Shown piece by piece: positions 60,459 to 64,000 of a stretch of 64,000 bases of DNA. The position numbers and the translations under genes were made by a program. Within the stretch, counting starts at the first letter, position 1. Every line of letters starts with the position of its first letter. A model generated the notes under the pieces. The model was given only the letters and a program-made list of their open reading frames with translations, made no database searches and had not been told where the DNA came from. Source of the DNA: Candidatus Hydrogenedentota bacterium (GTDB lineage: Bacteria; Hydrogenedentota; Hydrogenedentia; Hydrogenedentales; JAEUWI01); contig JAHBVV010000030.1 of NCBI GenBank assembly GCA_019637335.1, forward strand, positions 1-64,000, in the 5' to 3' direction.

Positions 60459-61526
60459 ATGGACCGGCGGCTTCTTACGGCGTGTGTGGCATCAACGCTT
60501 TTTCCTATGCTTTTCAATTCACCCGGGAGGGCGCAACCCCTGTCCGCTGACGAGGCCGCCCTCCTGGAAAACCTTATCGTGCAAAACGAGGCGACCGTCC
60601 AAAAGATTGAGTCGAGCCCGATCTTTGCGGAGTACACCTGGCGAACGACAATGACCCTGGGGCCTGCGCCCGGGCCGGACGGGGCGGATTTAAGCGGCCG
60701 GATGATTGCGGAAGGGCGCGCCCGATATTGGCGTCACGGCGCCTCGTTCTGTGAAGACAGGAATTTGAAGAATACGTGGCCCGACAAAGGCGAAGTTCAG
60801 GACGGCAGCAACATATTCCTGATCAATGACCGCTACGCTGTGGATTTTCGCAAGCAACTCAATGTGTTGCATCTCTACCACTTCGATGATCGAAACAATC
60901 TCTATCCAGCAGTAAGGACTCAGGTCGAGCTTTACCCAAATCCGAAGATTCTTGAATTCGGCGCCCTCTACAGTACGGGACGAACGCTCAAGGAAGCCTA
61001 TGAGCAGCAGGTTGGCGGTGGGCAGTCTGGTTACCGCTGGACCCCCATCGAGTCCAACGTGGGCGGCAACCTACACTACAGAATAGTCAGCGAACGAACC
61101 GCCGGGGAGCACAATCGACTTCACCAGGAAACCTCGATAGATCCGCATAGTGGATTTCTCCTTTCCGAAACCCGTACGTATAACAAGAATGGCGAACCGT
61201 TCCACATTGTTCAGGCGCGATTTCAGCAGGTAGGGAACGCCATGTGGTTTCCCAGATCGGTCTCCCGAAATATAAGTCAGGGCCAGCATATAATGGACAT
61301 TGAGGTCGAGAAGGTAACGTTGGGCGATCCCGAGATTCAGAAAATGATCACACTCGAAGCGTTGGATATCGACCGGGAATCCGTACTCATGGTCGAATAT
61401 TCAAGCCGAGGAATGCAGCGAACCAAGAAAGGCTATCTGGACGGAAACTGGGTGCATTTTGACTTGCTGCCGCCGGAGCGAAGAGACGCGATCAACACCG
61501 CGCGACGCAACGCAGGCGGTGGGTAG
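60459..61526 (+). CDS. Secreted protein of unknown function
   Basis: 355 residues from ATG 60459, with AAAGGAG upstream. Signal peptide about 1-26 (ending SPGRAQ). The mature part is beta-rich, with aromatic strands such as FAEYTWRTTMTLGP, ARYWRHGASFCEDRN, YAVDFRKQLNVLHLYHFDD and DPHSGFLLSETRTYNKNGEP. The style suggests a lipoprotein-carrier (LolA/LolB-like) half-barrel, but no family motif is clear. It lies between the ParA module and the second carboxypeptidase-regulatory protein; the long upstream space argues for its own promoter. Confidence 0.6.
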   Translation: MDRRLLTACVASTLFPMLFNSPGRAQPLSADEAALLENLIVQNEATVQKIESSPIFAEYTWRTTMTLGPAPGPDGADLSGRMIAEGRARYWRHGASFCEDRNLKNTWPDKGEVQDGSNIFLINDRYAVDFRKQLNVLHLYHFDDRNNLYPAVRTQVELYPNPKILEFGALYSTGRTLKEAYEQQVGGGQSGYRWTPIESNVGGNLHYRIVSERTAGEHNRLHQETSIDPHSGFLLSETRTYNKNGEPFHIVQARFQQVGNAMWFPRSVSRNISQGQHIMDIEVEKVTLGDPEIQKMITLEALDIDRESVLMVEYSSRGMQRTKKGYLDGNWVHFDLLPPERRDAINTARRNAGGG

Positions 61527-61647
61527 CAAGGATTGAAGCTTCCAAGCGGAAGACGGTACGACCGACGAACCTCGCGACTCGGACAGTTGTTGGCAACGTG
61601 TTGAGAGTCACTACCGACGCAATCGGGTTCCTTGTCGCCACAAAGGG

Positions 61648-61664
61648 CCAGGGCGGAACCCTGG
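61648..61664 (+). repeat. Perfect hairpin ahead of the start codon
   Basis: CCAGGG (61648-61653) and CCCTGG (61659-61664) around CGGAA, ending 13 nt before ATG 61678. GGAAGAG, the likely ribosome site, follows directly. Could modulate translation of the large anchored protein. Confidence 0.5.
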
Positions 61665-61677
61665 CTGGAAGAGCACC

Positions 61678-64000
61678 ATGAGACGAGCAAGCGGAGTTCT
61701 GACGATATCCGTGCTGGTCATAGCGCTTATCGTCCTCATCGTTATCGTAACCCGTGAAAAACCCGCCACTCCGGCGGGCATAGCCGAGAGTGGGCCGCCA
61801 ATATCGGGGGTTCCGCCAGTCCCCGCCGAGCAAACCGCCGAGGCGGTGGCAGATAGGACGCCAGCGGCGCCTGCCGTGCCGGAAGCGCACCCCGGCGCAA
61901 TCGGTGGTCGCCTTTTTGACAAGGATGGTTCCCCCGGCGTCGGAATTGAGATTTCGGCGCAACTGTTGCCGCCGGACGGTTCCGCTTTCGCGAACGACGA
62001 CCTGTCCCCGCCCGTGGTCGCCGAGCCCGATGAACGCGGCGCGTTCTATTTCGACAAGCTCCCTTTCGGCTCCTATGTCGTGCAGGCCCAGGCGGATGCT
62101 CAAATCGCCCGGGCTTCCTGCCGTCTCAGCCGCGAGGCCCCGGTGGCGGATGTCCTGCTCATCCTGCAAGGCGCGGAGGGAATCTCCGGGCGCGTTGTGG
62201 ATAGCGCCGGTGCGGGTGTACCCGGCGCGGCGGTCTTTCCCTTGCTCCTGGACGGCCACGAGCGACAGTCGTCCGCGGTGCTGGCGGACGCAACCGTCGC
62301 GGACGGCCAGGGCAGCTTTGCCCTGCCCTGGCTCGAGTCCGGAACCTGGACTTTTCAGGCGCGGGCGCCAGGATTCGCCCCGACCATGTCCACGCCGATT
62401 GCCACGGGCACGCACGATGCGCTAATCCAGCTGGAGCCGGGCGTGCACGTAGCTGGCCGGACCGTTGACGGGGGCGAACGGGCCGCCGACGTGAAGGTGA
62501 CCCTCGCCGCCGTGGGCATAAAGGCGCCTGCATTGGCGGTGACGTCGGATGCGGATGGCGCGTTCGCCTTTGAGGCCGTACCTCCCGGCGACTACATGCT
62601 CCGTGGAGAGAAGGCGGGGCGCGTAGTGAAGGACGCGCCAATCCAGATTGCTGTGGCGAATACGCCGCATGATGGCCTTATACTCGAACTGGTTGATGGC
62701 GGCGTGCTGCGCGGCCGCGTAAGCGACCGGGACAGCGGCGAGGGCATCTCGGGCGTTGTCGTAAGGGCCCTGCAGGAAGGGGGATCGCGCTTGAGACTCG
62801 TTTCCGCGCCTTCAGATGCCCAGGGGCGCTTCGAGGTTGCCGGCCTTGATCCCGGCGCCTACGAACTCGTGGTTGACGAGGCTCCCGGTTACTCCCGTTA
62901 TGGAAGAAGTCAGAGTGCCGTCTATGTGACCATCGCCTCGGGAGAGACGCTGGAAGGGATCTTCATCGAGTTGTCACGGGGCGTTGTGATCTCGGGCCAT
63001 GTTGTGGACGCCCAGGGCGAGCCCGTCGGGGGAGCGGATGTGCATGGGCGCGTAAGGGGTTGGCAGGACCGGCAGTCCACCGGGAAGGATGGGGCGTTTA
63101 CGCTCAGCCGACTGAACGGCGGAGAGACCATTCGGGTGATGGCGAACACCACCAGTGCGAAGTCGAAGGAATACACTTTTGACATTCCCCAGGCGGGACT
63201 TTCCGGCGTGAAGTTGGTCCTCGAGCACGCCGCCGACGGCCTGATCGCCGGCGTGGTGGTCGACCGGCGCAGCCAACCCTTTCATGGCCGTGTTTCTCTC
63301 GCGTTGGCGGATGAAGGGAGCCACCGGACCACGAACCGCACCAACACGGACGCCGAAGGGCGCTTTCTCTTTGCCAGCGTGGCGGCGGGCGCCTACAAAA
63401 TCGGGGCCCGCACGGAGAGCGGTATCGGGCGCGAACTGCTCCGCCTGACGATGAAGCCCGGCCATCAGGTTCGCGGTTTGCGCCTTGTCTTCGATGAAGA
63501 GGCGTCGCTCGAAATCTCCGGCAAGGTAACGAATGAATCTGGCGCGCCCGTTGCCGCCCTTCTCACATTGGACAGGCTGCACTATCCGGGGAGTTCCGCT
63601 CAGGCCACGGGAAGCACCGCGGTGGATGGAACGTTCCGTTTTCGAGGGCTGGACGAGGGCTTTTTCAGAATCACCGCATCCGCCCCGGGCTACGCCGGGG
63701 TCAAAGTCGACGATATACCATCGGGGACGCAGGACCTTTCCATCGTCCTGCCCGGCGGTTTACGCATCAGCGGGACCGTGGTATCCAGCGAGAATATTCC
63801 AATTACGGAATTTGAAGCGGCGGTCATTCACACGGGGGTCTCCGTCTACGCCACGGCATTCATCCAGTCGCCCTTCAAGCAATTCTCCAATCCCGAAGGG
63901 GCCTTCAGCCTGGAGGTGGATGAGGGACGTTACGATGTGATTGCGCGGGCTCCCGGATTCGCCATGGGTCGCGCCCGCGTCGGCGCGGTCGGCCCCGACG
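61678..64000 (+). CDS. Membrane-anchored protein with many carboxypeptidase-regulatory domains (3'-partial)
   Basis: Open from ATG 61678 to the window edge without a stop: at least 774 residues. A signal anchor (VLTISVLVIALIVLIVIVTR) and a Pro/Ala-rich spacer are followed by at least nine CarboxypepD_reg/CNA-B-style beta-sandwich repeats, each opening with a motif like GRVVDSAGAGVPGAAV, GRVSDRDSGEGISGVVV, GHVVDAQGEPVGGADV or GVVVDRRSQPFHGRV and closing with a DGxFxFxxLxxGxY pattern. No catalytic domain is seen. The build is that of the protein at 51907 but longer. Reads as a long rod projecting from the membrane, perhaps adhesive. Confidence 0.85.
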   Translation, partial: MRRASGVLTISVLVIALIVLIVIVTREKPATPAGIAESGPPISGVPPVPAEQTAEAVADRTPAAPAVPEAHPGAIGGRLFDKDGSPGVGIEISAQLLPPDGSAFANDDLSPPVVAEPDERGAFYFDKLPFGSYVVQAQADAQIARASCRLSREAPVADVLLILQGAEGISGRVVDSAGAGVPGAAVFPLLLDGHERQSSAVLADATVADGQGSFALPWLESGTWTFQARAPGFAPTMSTPIATGTHDALIQLEPGVHVAGRTVDGGERAADVKVTLAAVGIKAPALAVTSDADGAFAFEAVPPGDYMLRGEKAGRVVKDAPIQIAVANTPHDGLILELVDGGVLRGRVSDRDSGEGISGVVVRALQEGGSRLRLVSAPSDAQGRFEVAGLDPGAYELVVDEAPGYSRYGRSQSAVYVTIASGETLEGIFIELSRGVVISGHVVDAQGEPVGGADVHGRVRGWQDRQSTGKDGAFTLSRLNGGETIRVMANTTSAKSKEYTFDIPQAGLSGVKLVLEHAADGLIAGVVVDRRSQPFHGRVSLALADEGSHRTTNRTNTDAEGRFLFASVAAGAYKIGARTESGIGRELLRLTMKPGHQVRGLRLVFDEEASLEISGKVTNESGAPVAALLTLDRLHYPGSSAQATGSTAVDGTFRFRGLDEGFFRITASAPGYAGVKVDDIPSGTQDLSIVLPGGLRISGTVVSSENIPITEFEAAVIHTGVSVYATAFIQSPFKQFSNPEGAFSLEVDEGRYDVIARAPGFAMGRARVGAVGPD

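Overview
The window is a GC-rich, densely coding stretch of a bacterial chromosome with no rRNA, tRNA, CRISPR array or insertion sequence that I could see. The gene mix (DUF1080 protein, Gfo/Idh/MocA oxidoreductase, sulfatase-like lipoprotein, GH88 hydrolase, ECF sigma factor with a linked zinc-finger anti-sigma, a complete bacillithiol pathway, HPr kinase with HPr and enzyme I but no EII) suggests an uncultured Gram-negative polysaccharide-degrading heterotroph of the Planctomycetes/Hydrogenedentota-like environmental groups. That placement is an inference from gene content; no marker-gene tree was possible.

Layout. 1-407: non-coding flank with a 14-bp duplication, nine GTTGAnn heptamers and a G-run cluster. 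407-3095: DUF1080 protein, GT2 glycosyltransferase, ThiS-ThiF fusion. 3106-4718 (minus): ECF sigma factor and an unusual anti-sigma factor whose outer part resembles a pseudopilin. 5039-9611: FapA-like protein, dicarboxylate-type symporter, SIS protein, QueG. 9634-10167 (minus): ribbon-helix-helix protein whose promoter overlaps a perfect palindrome. 10394-22159: long plus-strand housekeeping run (hpf, hprK, GH57 glucanotransferase, HPr, EI, dxr, rseP, aspartokinase, pyruvate kinase). 22251-26423: methyltransferase-bshC-bshB1-bshA, a complete bacillithiol set with a possible N-methylation step. 26470-31565: GT-C membrane protein, sulfatase-like lipoprotein, large HAD protein. 31593-36928: divergent beta-helix protein and GH88/oxidoreductase/SDR genes, a uronic-acid polysaccharide locus.

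36983-47975 (minus): a block of glycan genes (GT2, GT4, methyltransferase, sulfotransferase, flippase-like and GT-C membrane proteins) downstream of a giant ankyrin lipoprotein and a TlpA thioredoxin. 47975-48780 is a gene-free stretch carrying degenerate dispersed repeats. 48781-51674: Tat-type metallophosphoesterase, YaaA, and the rplM-rpsI operon with promoter and terminator. 51907-64000: two large membrane-anchored proteins with repeated carboxypeptidase-regulatory beta-sandwich domains. They bracket a polytopic membrane protein, two tandem sialidase-like proteins, a two-gene AlbA_2/GHKL-ATPase plus ParA module, and an unknown secreted protein. The last anchored protein runs off the right edge.

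The most interesting items are the AlbA_2-ParA module (58030-60233), a compact, poorly understood gene pair; the methyltransferase fused into the bacillithiol operon; the anti-sigma/pseudopilin hybrid; and the palindromic operator candidate at the ribbon-helix-helix gene.
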